Shown: positions 23,761 to 32,545, counted from the stretch's first letter. The stretch is 36,334 nt of DNA from Holdemanella porci (GCF_019052655.1 NZ_JAHQVB010000014.1:1-36334); one strand, 5' to 3'. Numbers and translations are program-made. The notes: a model not told the origin generated them from the sequence alone.

Positions 23761-25176
23761 ATGAGAAAAAAAAGTCAAACAATATTGATTACACTACTAT
23801 GCATTGCATGTTTTGGCGCAGGCATAAGTGTACCAGCTATTTTAAATAAAAAAACGACAGGAAATAGTAAAGAACAAGAAAAATTTGATACCATTTATTC
23901 AATTTTGAATTCAGATTGGTATTATTCGAATAAAATCAAAAATTTGGATTCCAAACTTATGGAACAAGCTATTGATGGAATGACAACTCTAGATCAAGAT
24001 GTTCATACAAACTATTTTGACTTAGAACAAGCCAGAGTCTTTTCAAGCAGTCTTGAAGGAAGTAATGTAGGATTAGGGATCTCTTTTTATTTAAATGAAA
24101 GTAAAAACTTCGTCGTATCCAACGTATACATCAATTCAACAGCGGATAAGAAAGGCTTAAAACCCCAAGATGAAATCATTTCATTAGATGATTTAAAATG
24201 TAGTGAAAATGATTCAGACACAATCATTAAATATATTAAGGCGCATGAAGGGCAGAATGTTAAAACAAAATATCTTCGTGATGGAAAAGAATATACGACA
24301 AATTTGATTCCAGGTACTTTTGATTCAACGGTCGTATGTAACGTATACGAAGGTTATGGAGAAATTATTCTAACGAGTTTCTCAGAAAATAGTGGCAAAG
24401 ATTTCTCAAAGGCAATGTCTCGCCTACAAGAAGCGGGGATCAAAAAGTTGGTCTTAGATTTACGTAATAATGGTGGCGGCTATTTAAATGCGGCATTGGA
24501 AATTTCAAGTTCTTTGATTCCCAAAAAGTCAGTTGTCTTCAAGGAAAAAGATAAAGATGGCAAGTTTACTAAAGAAATGGCAAAAGATGAATTCAATCAA
24601 GTAAAAATGGGTAAAATTATTGTTCTACAAAATGAAAATACGGCAAGTGCAGCCGAAGTTTTGATTGGTGCTTTAAAAGATAATTTAGGGGATACAGTGA
24701 TTACGGTAGGAACAACATCTTACGGTAAAGGTACCGAACAAGTTACAGTACCATTCTCAGATGGAACAAGTTTTAAGTATACAGTGGCACGTTGGTATAC
24801 GCCAAAAGGTACAAGTATCAACAAGAAGGGTTTTAAACCAGATATTGAAGTAAAACTTGGAGAAGTGAAGACAACGTCCTATTATAAAGTCAAGAAAAAG
24901 GATGTCATCAAAAAAGACAGCGTGGATGATAATGCCCAAGCTTTACAAGTATATCTGAAGTATTTAGGATATGATGTGGATCGAACAGATACATATTTTT
25001 CAAATACCAGCTCTCAAGCTTTGGCAAGTTTTCAACAGGACAATCGTTTAGAAGTAACGGGAGATTGTGATAAAAAGACGTGGGATCTTTTGATGGAAAA
25101 AGTATTGTTGAAGATGAATGGAACACCAAGTGATGATACGCAAAGACAAAAAGCGATAGAAGAGGCACAAAAGTAG
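23761..25176 (+). CDS. S41-family carboxy-terminal processing protease with PDZ and peptidoglycan-binding domains
   Basis: A 471-residue protease. An N-terminal signal anchor (about 5-28) places it outside the membrane. The PDZ domain spans roughly 90-180. The S41 domain has catalytic Ser296 (TASAAEV) and Lys323 (SYGKGTEQ). The C-terminus (about 385-450) is a peptidoglycan-binding domain of PG_binding_1 type ([18 protein letters not shown], then [19 protein letters not shown]). Such Ctp proteases, like CtpA/CtpB of Bacillus, trim exported proteins and are often next to ftsEX. Here it may cleave the M23 hydrolase or its regulators. The ribosome-binding site is weak (AGGATGAG). Confidence 0.93.
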   Translation: MRKKSQTILITLLCIACFGAGISVPAILNKKTTGNSKEQEKFDTIYSILNSDWYYSNKIKNLDSKLMEQAIDGMTTLDQDVHTNYFDLEQARVFSSSLEGSNVGLGISFYLNESKNFVVSNVYINSTADKKGLKPQDEIISLDDLKCSENDSDTIIKYIKAHEGQNVKTKYLRDGKEYTTNLIPGTFDSTVVCNVYEGYGEIILTSFSENSGKDFSKAMSRLQEAGIKKLVLDLRNNGGGYLNAALEISSSLIPKKSVVFKEKDKDGKFTKEMAKDEFNQVKMGKIIVLQNENTASAAEVLIGALKDNLGDTVITVGTTSYGKGTEQVTVPFSDGTSFKYTVARWYTPKGTSINKKGFKPDIEVKLGEVKTTSYYKVKKKDVIKKDSVDDNAQALQVYLKYLGYDVDRTDTYFSNTSSQALASFQQDNRLEVTGDCDKKTWDLLMEKVLLKMNGTPSDDTQRQKAIEEAQK

Positions 25177-25196
25177 GTATAAACCTACTTTTTGTA
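25169..25196 (+). terminator. ctp terminator
   Basis: AAAAGTAGGT (25169-25178) pairs with ACCTACTTTT (25183-25192); the ctp stop codon is in the left arm. A TATAAT at 25197-25202 just after it is a likely -10 for uvrB. Confidence 0.85.
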
Positions 25197-25223
25197 TATA
25201 ATGGAGAAGAAGGATGTGAACGT

Positions 25224-27197
25224 ATGAAAAATCAGTTTGAATTAGTATCTGAATATAAACCGAGTGGAGATCAGCCAGAAGCTATTAGGGAATTGGTTTC
25301 TGGTTTAAAAGAAGATAAAAAATTTCAAGTACTGTTGGGAGCTACAGGAACTGGAAAAACATTTACAATTTCGAATGTGATTGCCCAAGTGAATCGACCA
25401 ACCTTGGTGTTTGCACATAATAAAACTTTGGCGGGACAGTTGTATTCCGAATTTAAAGAATTTTTTCCACATAATCGTGTGGAATATTTCGTCTCTTATT
25501 TTGATTATTACCAGCCAGAAGCCTATTTGCCAAAAACAGATACATATATTGATAAAAACACAAAGACCAATGAAGAATTGGATATGCTTAGAATGGCAGC
25601 TGTAAATAGTGTTTTAGAAAGAAGAGATACGATTATTGTAGCTAGTGTTGCCTCTATTTATGGTGCTAGTAATCCAGAACAATATCGTCATATGATCTTT
25701 ACTTTAAGAAGCGGACAGATCATTGAAAGAAATGAATTGATGCTAGCGTTAGTACATCAACAATATAAGCGTAATGATACAGATCCATTAAGAGGGACTT
25801 TTAGAGTACGTGGGGATGTCATTGAAATCACACCAGGTCATACAGATCGTTATTTAATTCGTATTGAAATGTTTGATGATGAAGTGGAAAGAATTTGTGA
25901 AGTCGATCCAGTAACAGGACATGTCAATCAATCTTATCAGCTGTATATTATTTATCCGGCCAATGGCTATGCGACAAGTATGGATATCATCAATCATGCA
26001 GCAGACACAATTCAAGAAGAATTGGATGAAAGATTGGCTTATTTTGATGAGCAGGATAAACCATTAGAAAAAGAGCGTTTGGAACAAAGGTGTCGTTATG
26101 ATATAGAAGCATTAAGGGAATTTGGCGTATGTCCAGGTATTGAAAACTATTCAAGGCATATTGATGGCAGAAAACCAGGCGAAAAACCGTATACACTATT
26201 TGATTATTTTCCAGATGATTTCTTGCTTGTGGTAGATGAAAGTCATGTTTCTTTACCACAAATTCGTGGCATGTATAATGGAGACCGCGCAAGAAAACAA
26301 ATATTGGTGGATTATGGCTTTAGACTTCCAAGTGCTTTAGATAATCGACCTTTGCGTTTTAATGAATTTGAGGGGTTGATTAAAAATGCCATCTTTGTAT
26401 CTGCAACACCTGGAGATTATGAACTGGATCAAACGCATGGGGAAATTGTTGAACAAATCATTCGTCCAACAGGTCTTTTAGACCCGGAAGTCGAAGTACG
26501 TCCTATTGAAGGTCAAATTGATGACTTAGTAGATGAAATCAAGGAGCGCCTTGAAAAACATGAAAGAACTCTGATTACGACGCTAACGGTTCGTATGGCT
26601 GAAGATTTAACTTCCTATTTAAAGAATATGGATTTAAAAGTAGCGTGGCTACACCATGAAGTTACAACGATTGAACGTACGGAGATCATTCATGATTTAC
26701 GCCAAGGAAAATACGATGTACTTGTAGGTATCAACTTATTAAGGGAAGGTTTGGATATTCCGGAAGTCAGCTTGATTGCGATATTAGATGCGGATAAAGA
26801 AGGTTTCTTAAGATCAAGACGATCATTGATTCAGATTATTGGTCGTGCGGCACGTAATGCCAAAGGTAAAGTTATTATGTATGCCGACAAAATTACGGAA
26901 AGTATGCAAGAAGCCATAGATGAAACCGCAAGACGTAGATCGATTCAGATGGAATACAATGAAAAACATGGTATTGTTCCTAAGACAATCATTAAACCAA
27001 TCCACGATGTAGTTCGTTCTAAGGAAACTAAGGAAATGGCGGCTAAGTATTTGAAGAAGAAAAAGTTGCCGGCAAAACAAAAGGAAAAGATGATCCAAGA
27101 ATTAGAGCAGGAAATGAAAGAGGCAGCTCGTACTTTAGATTTCGAAAGAGCGGCGCAACTAAGAGATATCTTATTTGAGATGAAAGGTGAAAAATAG
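25224..27197 (+). CDS. uvrB: Excinuclease ABC subunit B
   Basis: UvrB is the damage-verification helicase-like subunit of nucleotide excision repair. The 657-residue protein has the Walker A GATGTGKT (39-46), the beta-hairpin region YYQPEAYLP, the helicase motif DESH ([19 protein letters not shown]), SATPGDYE, motif V-VI residues ([20 protein letters not shown]), and a C-terminal UVR domain (about 620-655, [22 protein letters not shown]) that contacts UvrC. Length is normal. The ribosome-binding site is AGAAGGATG. uvrA, usually next to it, is not in the window. FMN-riboswitch DNA follows instead, so uvrB seems to be a single-gene unit. Confidence 0.98.
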   Translation: MKNQFELVSEYKPSGDQPEAIRELVSGLKEDKKFQVLLGATGTGKTFTISNVIAQVNRPTLVFAHNKTLAGQLYSEFKEFFPHNRVEYFVSYFDYYQPEAYLPKTDTYIDKNTKTNEELDMLRMAAVNSVLERRDTIIVASVASIYGASNPEQYRHMIFTLRSGQIIERNELMLALVHQQYKRNDTDPLRGTFRVRGDVIEITPGHTDRYLIRIEMFDDEVERICEVDPVTGHVNQSYQLYIIYPANGYATSMDIINHAADTIQEELDERLAYFDEQDKPLEKERLEQRCRYDIEALREFGVCPGIENYSRHIDGRKPGEKPYTLFDYFPDDFLLVVDESHVSLPQIRGMYNGDRARKQILVDYGFRLPSALDNRPLRFNEFEGLIKNAIFVSATPGDYELDQTHGEIVEQIIRPTGLLDPEVEVRPIEGQIDDLVDEIKERLEKHERTLITTLTVRMAEDLTSYLKNMDLKVAWLHHEVTTIERTEIIHDLRQGKYDVLVGINLLREGLDIPEVSLIAILDADKEGFLRSRRSLIQIIGRAARNAKGKVIMYADKITESMQEAIDETARRRSIQMEYNEKHGIVPKTIIKPIHDVVRSKETKEMAAKYLKKKKLPAKQKEKMIQELEQEMKEAARTLDFERAAQLRDILFEMKGEK

Positions 27198-27225
27198 TCA
27201 CATTGTGAAAAAATAAACAAATTAA

Positions 27226-27254
27226 TTGCATAATGAAAATAAGTGTGTTATTTT
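27226..27254 (+). promoter_or_regulatory. Promoter of the FMN riboswitch transcript
   Basis: TTGCAT (27226-27231), 17 bp, TATTTT (27249-27254). Confidence 0.55.
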
Positions 27255-27276
27255 ATTTGCGAACATAGATTCAATG

Positions 27277-27391
27277 AGTTCTTCGGGGCAGGGTGCAATT
27301 CCCTACCGGCGGTAAAAGTCCGCGACCCACGCAAGTGGCTGACTTGGTGTAATTCCAAGACCGACAGTATAGTCTGGATGGTAGAAGACAC
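27277..27391 (+). promoter_or_regulatory. FMN riboswitch (RFN element)
   Basis: Canonical RFN blocks are present in order: TTCTTCGGGGCAGGGTG, CCCTACCGGCGGTAAAAGTC, CGCGACCC, GACTTGGTG, CCGACAGTATAGTCTGGATG, and closing GTAGAAGAC, which pairs with the opening arm. It binds FMN and, when occupied, allows the terminator downstream to form. It controls ribU and the creatininase-family gene. Confidence 0.97.
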
Positions 27392-27415
27392 AAAAGTATT
27401 TTTTGTATTTTTTAG

Positions 27416-27446
27416 ACCCCGAGAAGATTTTTCTTGGGGTTTTCCT
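27416..27446 (+). terminator. FMN-controlled terminator
   Basis: ACCCCgAGAA (27416-27425) pairs with TTCTtGGGGT (27431-27440), followed by TTTCC. It lies between the aptamer and the ribU ribosome-binding site. Confidence 0.8.
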
Positions 27447-27484
27447 TTTGGAAGAGCTTATCCGAATCAAAAGGAGGTAAAAAG

Positions 27485-28102
27485 ATGAAAAAATGGAATG
27501 TTCAAACAATTGTATTAACGGCGATGCTTGCAGGTCTTGCCGGGGCATTGATGTCACTGGAATTTTCTTTACCAATGATGCCACCATTCTACAAGATTGA
27601 TTTTAGTGATGTACCAAGTATTATTGCCCTATTTAGTCTAGGACCTGTATCTGCCACTTTAGTTGAAGTTATTAAATTGATTGTAAAAGTAGTGACTGTA
27701 GGAACAAATACAGCTTATGTGGGTGAACTCGCAAATCTTTTAGGAATTGCTCTATTTATTTTACCAACATGGTTTGTGTACAAGAAGATGAATAAGACAA
27801 GAAAAGCTGTTATTGTCTCTTTAATTGTTGGAATTCTAATTCGTACTGTATTCGCATGTTTCTGTAATGCATGTATTACTTTGCCACTATATGCCAAAGC
27901 TATGGGAATGCCGTTAGATTCTGTTGTGCAAATGGTAGGTTCTGTAAATCCAAGTATTAAAGATTTAATTTCATTTATTGCATTTGCGACAATTCCATTT
28001 AACTTGATCAAAATCTCAGCTAACTATATCATTGGATATTTCTTGATGGAAAGATTGTCTGCCATTCGTCCAAGCTTTAAGTTTATTTATGAGGCAAAAT
28101 AA
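27485..28102 (+). CDS. ribU: Riboflavin ECF transporter S-component
   Basis: RibU is the riboflavin-binding membrane subunit of the energy-coupling factor transporter. The 205-residue protein has six hydrophobic helices, the N-terminal helix start VLTAMLAGLAGALM that contacts the EcfT subunit, the ligand-binding PPFYKIDFSDVPSIIALFSLGP loop, and conserved residues of the RibU group. ATG 27485 follows AAAGGAGG at good spacing; an upstream in-frame extension is in the terminator region. It is the first gene under the FMN riboswitch. The shared ATPase/EcfT module is not in the window. It ends two bases before the creatininase-family gene. Confidence 0.95.
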   Translation: MKKWNVQTIVLTAMLAGLAGALMSLEFSLPMMPPFYKIDFSDVPSIIALFSLGPVSATLVEVIKLIVKVVTVGTNTAYVGELANLLGIALFILPTWFVYKKMNKTRKAVIVSLIVGILIRTVFACFCNACITLPLYAKAMGMPLDSVVQMVGSVNPSIKDLISFIAFATIPFNLIKISANYIIGYFLMERLSAIRPSFKFIYEAK

Positions 28103-28104
28103 GT

Positions 28105-28866
28105 ATGATTTGTAAGTATCAAGAATTAACACGTTTAGAAATGGAACAAGTCGATCGAGAAAACACAATTGTTTTGATTCCATTAGGTGCATTAGAACAA
28201 CATGGAAATCAAGCACCACTTGGTACGGATACACTCATTGCCACAGCCATGTGTGACTATATTGAAAAAGAGTTAAAGGATGAGGACATACATTTATTGT
28301 TGTTTCCAGTCATTCCAGTTGGATTGAGTACGGAACATAAAGAGTTTTGTGGCTCTATTACATTTAAACCTATGACTTACTATCATATGTTGTATGACTT
28401 ATGTGAAAGTCTAGCTCATCATGGCTTTAAAAAATTGGCTTTTCTTGTATGTCATGGTGGAAATGCACCGGTCGCAAATTTGATTTCTAGAGAAGTAAGA
28501 AGCGATTTTAAAGTGTATCCATTTGTATTAAACTCAGGAGCCTTTGATCATCCAGCTGTAAAGGCAACAATTTCTAAAGGGAATACTTTTGATTTTCATG
28601 GTGGAGAAATGGAAACTTCCATGGTCATGGCAATTGATGAAAGTTTAGTTAAGTTAGAAACAAGTGAAAAGGGTATTCCTAAAAATACAGCTATGAAAGC
28701 ACATTTGTCTTGGCTTGCATCGGATTGGGTAACTGAGCAGCAAAAACCAATTGGGATTGGTGGAGATCCAAAGGGTGCGACTAAAGAAAAGGGAGAAATC
28801 ATTTTATCAATTAGCGCAAAAGAAATTGTTAAGGATTTGATTTTAATTCGTGACTTTAAAGAATAA
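28105..28866 (+). CDS. Creatininase-family hydrolase under FMN control
   Basis: A 253-residue member of the creatininase/FAPy-deformylase fold. Metal-binding residues are E31 and H33 (ALEQHG), D42 (GTDT), H117 (VCHGGN) and E168 or E170 (DFHGGEMET). Known members hydrolyse creatinine, or deformylate the formamidopyrimidine intermediate of archaeal riboflavin/F420 synthesis (ArfB); related MftE works on a peptide. The start lies 2 bases after ribU with only a weak GAGG, so it is translated with ribU and is under FMN control. Control by FMN suggests a flavin-related substrate, perhaps a riboflavin precursor or degradation product, but this is an inference. Confidence 0.85.
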   Translation: MICKYQELTRLEMEQVDRENTIVLIPLGALEQHGNQAPLGTDTLIATAMCDYIEKELKDEDIHLLLFPVIPVGLSTEHKEFCGSITFKPMTYYHMLYDLCESLAHHGFKKLAFLVCHGGNAPVANLISREVRSDFKVYPFVLNSGAFDHPAVKATISKGNTFDFHGGEMETSMVMAIDESLVKLETSEKGIPKNTAMKAHLSWLASDWVTEQQKPIGIGGDPKGATKEKGEIILSISAKEIVKDLILIRDFKE

Positions 28867-28878
28867 TATTTTGAAATG

Positions 28879-28905
28879 GTTTACATTTGATAAAAATGCG
28901 TTCAC
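28879..28905 (+). promoter_or_regulatory. Direct repeats at the LytTR gene's own promoter
   Basis: GTTTAC (28879-28884) and GTTCAC (28900-28905), same orientation, start-to-start distance 21 bp. Known LytTR-domain sites are two short repeats with a GTTnA-like core 21-22 bp apart. The first copy precedes the -35 and the second lies between -35 and -10, fitting negative autoregulation. Confidence 0.5.
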
Positions 28906-28915
28906 TCTTTATAAT
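28887..28915 (+). promoter_or_regulatory. LytTR gene promoter, leaderless transcript
   Basis: TTGATA (28887-28892), 17 bp, TATAAT (28910-28915). ATG 28923 begins 7 bases after the -10, so the mRNA would start at or next to the start codon. Confidence 0.7.
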
Positions 28916-28922
28916 TATAAGT

Positions 28923-29585
28923 ATGATAAAAGTAGCCATATTAGAATATGAAAAAGAAACTAAGGACATCGTTTTTCAATTATCTAAATTGTTTATGCAT
29001 GAGGATTGGTGTTTTCGTCATTACTTAAAGGCGAGTGATCTGGCAAAACGGATGAAGAAAGAAGAGTATCAATTATTTGTGTTTGATGAAATGTTTAAGA
29101 CGAATCGTATTGAAAGTGTATTTGTACATGATAATCCAAATGCGATTGTGATTTATGTGTGTGAAAATCCAATTAAGACGCGTGGCGATGATGAAAGAAG
29201 TCGTGTGTTCTATATTTCAAAAGAAAATATCGCAGATGACATTTCAGCTTATGATCAAATGATTCGTTCGCAATGTATTCAAAGTCATGTATATGAATTT
29301 AATTATGATGGAGTTCGTATGAATCTTTCGTATGAAGATATCTACTATTTGGAAAAGAATGAAAAGATGGTGTATTTTTATACAAAAAAAGGCGTTTTTC
29401 ATAAGCGTGATAGTATGAATGCACTTGAAGAAGTGTTTAAAGAGTTCGGTTTTTTACGAGTACACGTATCCTATATTGTGAATTCTAAATATATTGTGGC
29501 TTGGTATAAAGATGAAGTTGAGCTTATAAACAAGGTTCTGATTCCTGTTTCGAGAGGAAAAAAACGAAAGATATCGATGAAATAA
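28923..29585 (+). CDS. LytTR-family response regulator-like DNA-binding protein
   Basis: A 220-residue protein. The C-terminal domain (about 120-220) is LytTR: MNLSYEDIYYLEKNEKMVYFYTKKG, then FLRVHVSYIVNSKYIVAW and VLIPVSRGKKRK. The N-terminal part is receiver-like but divergent: a possible phosphoacceptor D55 (VFDEMF) is present, but the usual acidic pair near the N-terminus is replaced by LEYE. No histidine kinase or peptide signal gene is adjacent. A promoter with a leaderless start precedes ATG 28923. An in-frame start 36 bases upstream lies within the promoter and is rejected. Repeats fitting LytTR sites occur at its own promoter and before the following RNA, suggesting that it regulates both. 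Confidence 0.85.
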   Translation: MIKVAILEYEKETKDIVFQLSKLFMHEDWCFRHYLKASDLAKRMKKEEYQLFVFDEMFKTNRIESVFVHDNPNAIVIYVCENPIKTRGDDERSRVFYISKENIADDISAYDQMIRSQCIQSHVYEFNYDGVRMNLSYEDIYYLEKNEKMVYFYTKKGVFHKRDSMNALEEVFKEFGFLRVHVSYIVNSKYIVAWYKDEVELINKVLIPVSRGKKRKISMK

Positions 29586-29589
29586 CCGA

Positions 29590-29616
29590 TTTTACCAGTA
29601 AAAAGGCGAGTTTTAC
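29590..29616 (+). promoter_or_regulatory. Direct repeats upstream of the ncRNA promoter
   Basis: TTTTACCA at 29590-29597 and 29611-29618 (core TTTTAC), start-to-start distance 21 bp, same orientation as the repeats at the LytTR promoter. They lie directly after the LytTR stop codon and about 30 bp upstream of the -10 of the RNA promoter, the position expected for an activator. Confidence 0.5.
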
Positions 29617-29646
29617 CACTTGTCTTTTCTTTTTGATTTTGTTGGT

Positions 29647-29652
29647 TATAAT
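29647..29652 (+). promoter_or_regulatory. ncRNA -10 element
   Basis: Perfect TATAAT. The -35 at normal spacing (29624-29629, CTTTTC) is poor; a better TTGTCT (29620-29625) is at a long 21-bp spacer. This suggests dependence on an activator. Confidence 0.5.
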
Positions 29653-29658
29653 GAAAGT

Positions 29659-30108
29659 GCAAAGAGAAGTAAGAGCAGAGAAAACTTCTCTTGAGACAAA
29701 AAGAGGGCGGTGAGAAGATGACAATAACATAGGGTTGAAACGGAAAGTTTTAACTATAAAAAGTTGAAGCTATGGAGAGAAGGCTCCAAAGGTTAAGCTA
29801 GAGGAATTCTAGAAAAAACATTCAGTGGAACTTAACAAGAAAAGGAAATAGGATTTAGATAAAGGGTTTTATTGAGTGAATAATCACAAAAAGGATAGAG
29901 TACTTGGAATGTTAAGGATATCATCCAATCTAGATCATGGAACTTAAAGATACTCATATATGGTCATACTTGAGAAAATGCTTAAGGAAAATGAATAGAA
30001 TAAAATCATAATGCGGATGATAAAAAATTGGATAAGGTAGAAAAGTTATCCGGTTTAAAAAAAGTGAATAAATAAATCAGAGCAGATGGAATGTCTGCTC
30101 TAATTTTT
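29659..30108 (+). ncRNA. Structured non-coding RNA of about 450 nt, class not recognised
   Basis: No credible ORF is present on either strand, but a promoter (-10 at 29647) and a strong terminator (30079-30108) bound the region, and it is full of locally paired arms. Examples: AAGAGAAG 29662-29669 with CTTCTCTT 29685-29692; CATAG 29728-29732 with CTATG 29770-29774 around TTAACT/AGTTGA; GTTAAG 29792-29797 with CTTAAC 29831-29836 around CTAGA/TCTAG; TTATT/AATAA 29869-29883; TTAAG 29912-29916 with CTTAA 29943-29947; GGATAA 30030-30035 with TTATCC 30046-30051. The strand is purine-rich. It lacks the signature blocks of RNase P RNA, tmRNA and SRP RNA. ROOL, OLE and GOLLD were not excluded. Confidence 0.7.
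30079..30108 (+). terminator. ncRNA terminator
   Basis: AGAGCAGA (30079-30086), loop of 7, TCTGCTCT (30094-30101), then AATTTTTG. Confidence 0.9.
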
Positions 30109-30115
30109 GTATAAT
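30087..30115 (+). promoter_or_regulatory. Promoter of gamma-glutamyltransferase gene
   Basis: TGGAAT (30087-30092), 17 bp, TATAAT (30110-30115). The -35 lies in the loop of the upstream terminator. Confidence 0.5.
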
Positions 30116-30133
30116 TGTCTCGGTGATGAAGAT

Positions 30134-31708
30134 ATGGAAATTAACTATTATGATAATCCATTCGCATCCAAAAGAACGAATGTGATTGCACGAAACGGAG
30201 TTGTCTGCACAGGAAATAATTTAGCTACACAAGCTGGTTTAAGAATGCTTATGCAGGGTGGAAATGCCGTAGATGCGGCCATTGCGACGGCAGCTTGTTT
30301 GACGGTTGTAGAACCATGTTCAAATGGACTTGGATCCGATGGATTTGCGATTGTGTGGATGAAAAATAAGATGTATGGCATGAACAGTTCAGGTCATTCT
30401 CCATATGCGATTTCGATAGATAAAGTGGATGAAATTCCAAAACGAGGATGGATTCCAGTTACGGTGCCTGGTGCAGTAAAGGGTTGGAAAGCTTTAAGTG
30501 AAAGATTTGGTTCTTTGCCGTTTAAAAAGTTATTAGAACCTGCCATTGATTATGCAAGAAATGGATATCCAGTCAGTGCAGAGATTGCTCGTATGTGGAA
30601 AAAAGCATTAAATACGATTCCAAATAGTGAGGAGTTTAAGAGCTGGTATGATACTTTTACTTTTGATGGAAAAACACCTGAACCAGGACAGATGATTTGC
30701 ATGCCAAAACTTGCGGATGCACTAGAAAAGATTGCTGATACAAATACAGATTCTTTGTATTATGGAGAATTGGCAGATCGAATTGATGAAGAATCTAAAA
30801 GATTTGGTGGATTCTTACGAAAACAAGATTTAGAAGATCACAAGGTTGAATGGGTCAATCCAATTCATGTAGCTTATCATGGCTATCAAGTGTGGGAATT
30901 ACCTCCTAATGGACAGGGCATTGTGGCTTTAATGGCTTTGAATGTTTTAAATAATTTTCAATTTAAAGAAAGAGATGCGGATTGTATTCATACGCAGATG
31001 GAAGCTTTAAAAATGGCTTTTGCGGATGCCAAAGAATATGTTACAGATCCTAAATGTATGAATATGCCAGTGGATGATTTGATAAGTGTTGATTATGGTA
31101 AACAAAGAGCAAGTCAAATTGGTCATTTGGCTTTGCCACCAAGGGTAGATAAGCCGCATGGCTCCGGTACAGTCTATTTGTGCACAGCAGATAAAGATGG
31201 CAATATGGTTTCATATATTCAATCAAACTATATGGGATTTGGTAGTGGCATTGTCGTAGATGGAGTTTCCTTACAAAATCGTGGATATGATTTTAGTTTA
31301 GATCCATCTCATGTAAATTACTTGATGCCTCATAAAAAGACGTATCATACAATTATTCCTGGTTTTTTGACAAAAGATGATAAACCTGTTGGGCCTTTTG
31401 GTGTAATGGGCGGTTATATGCAGCCACAGGGACATATGCAAGTTGTCACAAACATGATTGATTTTCATTTAAATCCACAGATGGCTTTAGATGCCAAACG
31501 ATTTCAGTGGATAGAGAATATGAAATTTATTGTTGAGCCAGGCTTTGATGAGAATATAATTACTGAATTAAAGAAACGTGGTCATGAAATTGAAATAGAG
31601 TCCGAATTAGCAATGTTTGGACGTGGACAAGTCATTATTCGATTAGAAAATGGTGTCTATGTTGCAGGATGTGAATCAAGGACGGATAGTAATATTGCCT
31701 GTTATTAA
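30134..31708 (+). CDS. ggt: Gamma-glutamyltransferase, cytoplasmic type
   Basis: A 525-residue enzyme of the gamma-glutamyltranspeptidase family, which self-cleaves to give an N-terminal Thr nucleophile and splits or transfers gamma-glutamyl groups. The motifs are GNAVDAAIATAACLTVVEP (near 42-60), GLGSDGF, and the processing site GSGT-VYLCTADKDGN, with T346 in the place of the catalytic threonine. The late GGYMQPQGHMQV segment matches the conserved glycine-rich block. There is no signal peptide, so it should stay in the cytoplasm, as with YwrD-like relatives; its substrate may be an internal gamma-glutamyl amino acid. ATG 30134 follows GGTGATGAA, a modest site; an upstream in-frame TTG is within the -10. 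Confidence 0.92.
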   Translation: MEINYYDNPFASKRTNVIARNGVVCTGNNLATQAGLRMLMQGGNAVDAAIATAACLTVVEPCSNGLGSDGFAIVWMKNKMYGMNSSGHSPYAISIDKVDEIPKRGWIPVTVPGAVKGWKALSERFGSLPFKKLLEPAIDYARNGYPVSAEIARMWKKALNTIPNSEEFKSWYDTFTFDGKTPEPGQMICMPKLADALEKIADTNTDSLYYGELADRIDEESKRFGGFLRKQDLEDHKVEWVNPIHVAYHGYQVWELPPNGQGIVALMALNVLNNFQFKERDADCIHTQMEALKMAFADAKEYVTDPKCMNMPVDDLISVDYGKQRASQIGHLALPPRVDKPHGSGTVYLCTADKDGNMVSYIQSNYMGFGSGIVVDGVSLQNRGYDFSLDPSHVNYLMPHKKTYHTIIPGFLTKDDKPVGPFGVMGGYMQPQGHMQVVTNMIDFHLNPQMALDAKRFQWIENMKFIVEPGFDENIITELKKRGHEIEIESELAMFGRGQVIIRLENGVYVAGCESRTDSNIACY

Positions 31709-31724
31709 ATGTATGTGATAAAAT
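31695..31724 (+). promoter_or_regulatory. Promoter of the HAD phosphatase gene
   Basis: TTGCCT (31695-31700), 18-bp spacer, TAAAAT (31719-31724) preceded by TGA (extended -10). Confidence 0.5.
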
Positions 31725-31755
31725 TAGGGTAAATAGAAAAGTTGAGGAATTATAC

Positions 31756-32523
31756 ATGAAGCTTTTAGCTACAGATTATGATGGTACATTACGTTATGCA
31801 CAGGATGTAATGCCAGAAGATTTAAAATCGATTGAAGAATGGAAAAATAAGGGGAACAAATTCGTGATTGTGACGGGTCGTTCTAAAGAATCGATTGATG
31901 CGCAAATCAAATTATTTAATTTACCATGTGATTATTTGATCACAAATAATGGTGGTATGGTTTTTGGCGAAAATGGAGATGTCTTGTTGTCGAATTATTT
32001 GAATTTTGATGTTTGCGTAGACATTTTACATAATGTTAAAAAATTAGACACTGTGATTAGTTATGTTGTAAATGATGGAATTCACCGTCATCGTATTGTA
32101 TTGCAGCCAGATGCAGTGGATCATCGTTATCCAAATTTAAAACCAGATGTTACGGAAGCCGAGTTGTTGGATATGACACATTTTGCGCAGATCGTATTAT
32201 CAATGGAAGATACAGATTCAGCTTTAGAAGTGGCAAGTAAAATCAATGATTTGTATTATGAACAAGTTGTTGCTTATCCAAATAATTTCGTTGTTGATAT
32301 TGTTCCAAAGGGGGTTTCTAAAGCGACAGGTATAGATTTCTTGATTGAATATGCGAATATCAAAGAAGAAGATGTATATACAATTGGTGATGGACATAAT
32401 GATATTCCGTTGATTGAATTTGGTGTGCATGGTTCAGTTATGTCGTGTGCAGATGAAGATGTAAAAGCACATGCTCAAGTTGAGTATGATTCAGTAAGTG
32501 ATTTAATTTCAAAAAATTTATAA
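31756..32523 (+). CDS. HAD-superfamily Cof-type phosphatase
   Basis: A 255-residue phosphatase of the Cof (type IIB HAD) group. The nucleophile motif is TDYDGTL with D7 and D9, motif II is IVTGRS, and the C-terminal motif TIGDGHNDIPLIEF supplies the metal-binding acidic residues. The cap domain lies between about 85 and 185. Such enzymes remove phosphate from sugar phosphates or FMN-type substrates; the precise substrate is unknown. The ribosome-binding site is GAGGAA. No terminator is seen before cdaA, 22 bases downstream, so it may be the first gene of the cdaA-cdaR-glmM transcript. Confidence 0.92.
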   Translation: MKLLATDYDGTLRYAQDVMPEDLKSIEEWKNKGNKFVIVTGRSKESIDAQIKLFNLPCDYLITNNGGMVFGENGDVLLSNYLNFDVCVDILHNVKKLDTVISYVVNDGIHRHRIVLQPDAVDHRYPNLKPDVTEAELLDMTHFAQIVLSMEDTDSALEVASKINDLYYEQVVAYPNNFVVDIVPKGVSKATGIDFLIEYANIKEEDVYTIGDGHNDIPLIEFGVHGSVMSCADEDVKAHAQVEYDSVSDLISKNL

Positions 32524-32545
32524 ATAAAATAAGGGGGTATTTTAG

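Noticed and set aside
27243..27488. Open frame across the FMN riboswitch
   Set aside because: Every block belongs to the RFN element and its terminator; the frame has no ribosome-binding site.
29659..30108. RNase P RNA, tmRNA or SRP RNA
   Set aside because: The conserved blocks of each (for example GAGGAAAGTC of RNase P, or a tRNA-like end for tmRNA) were looked for and not found.
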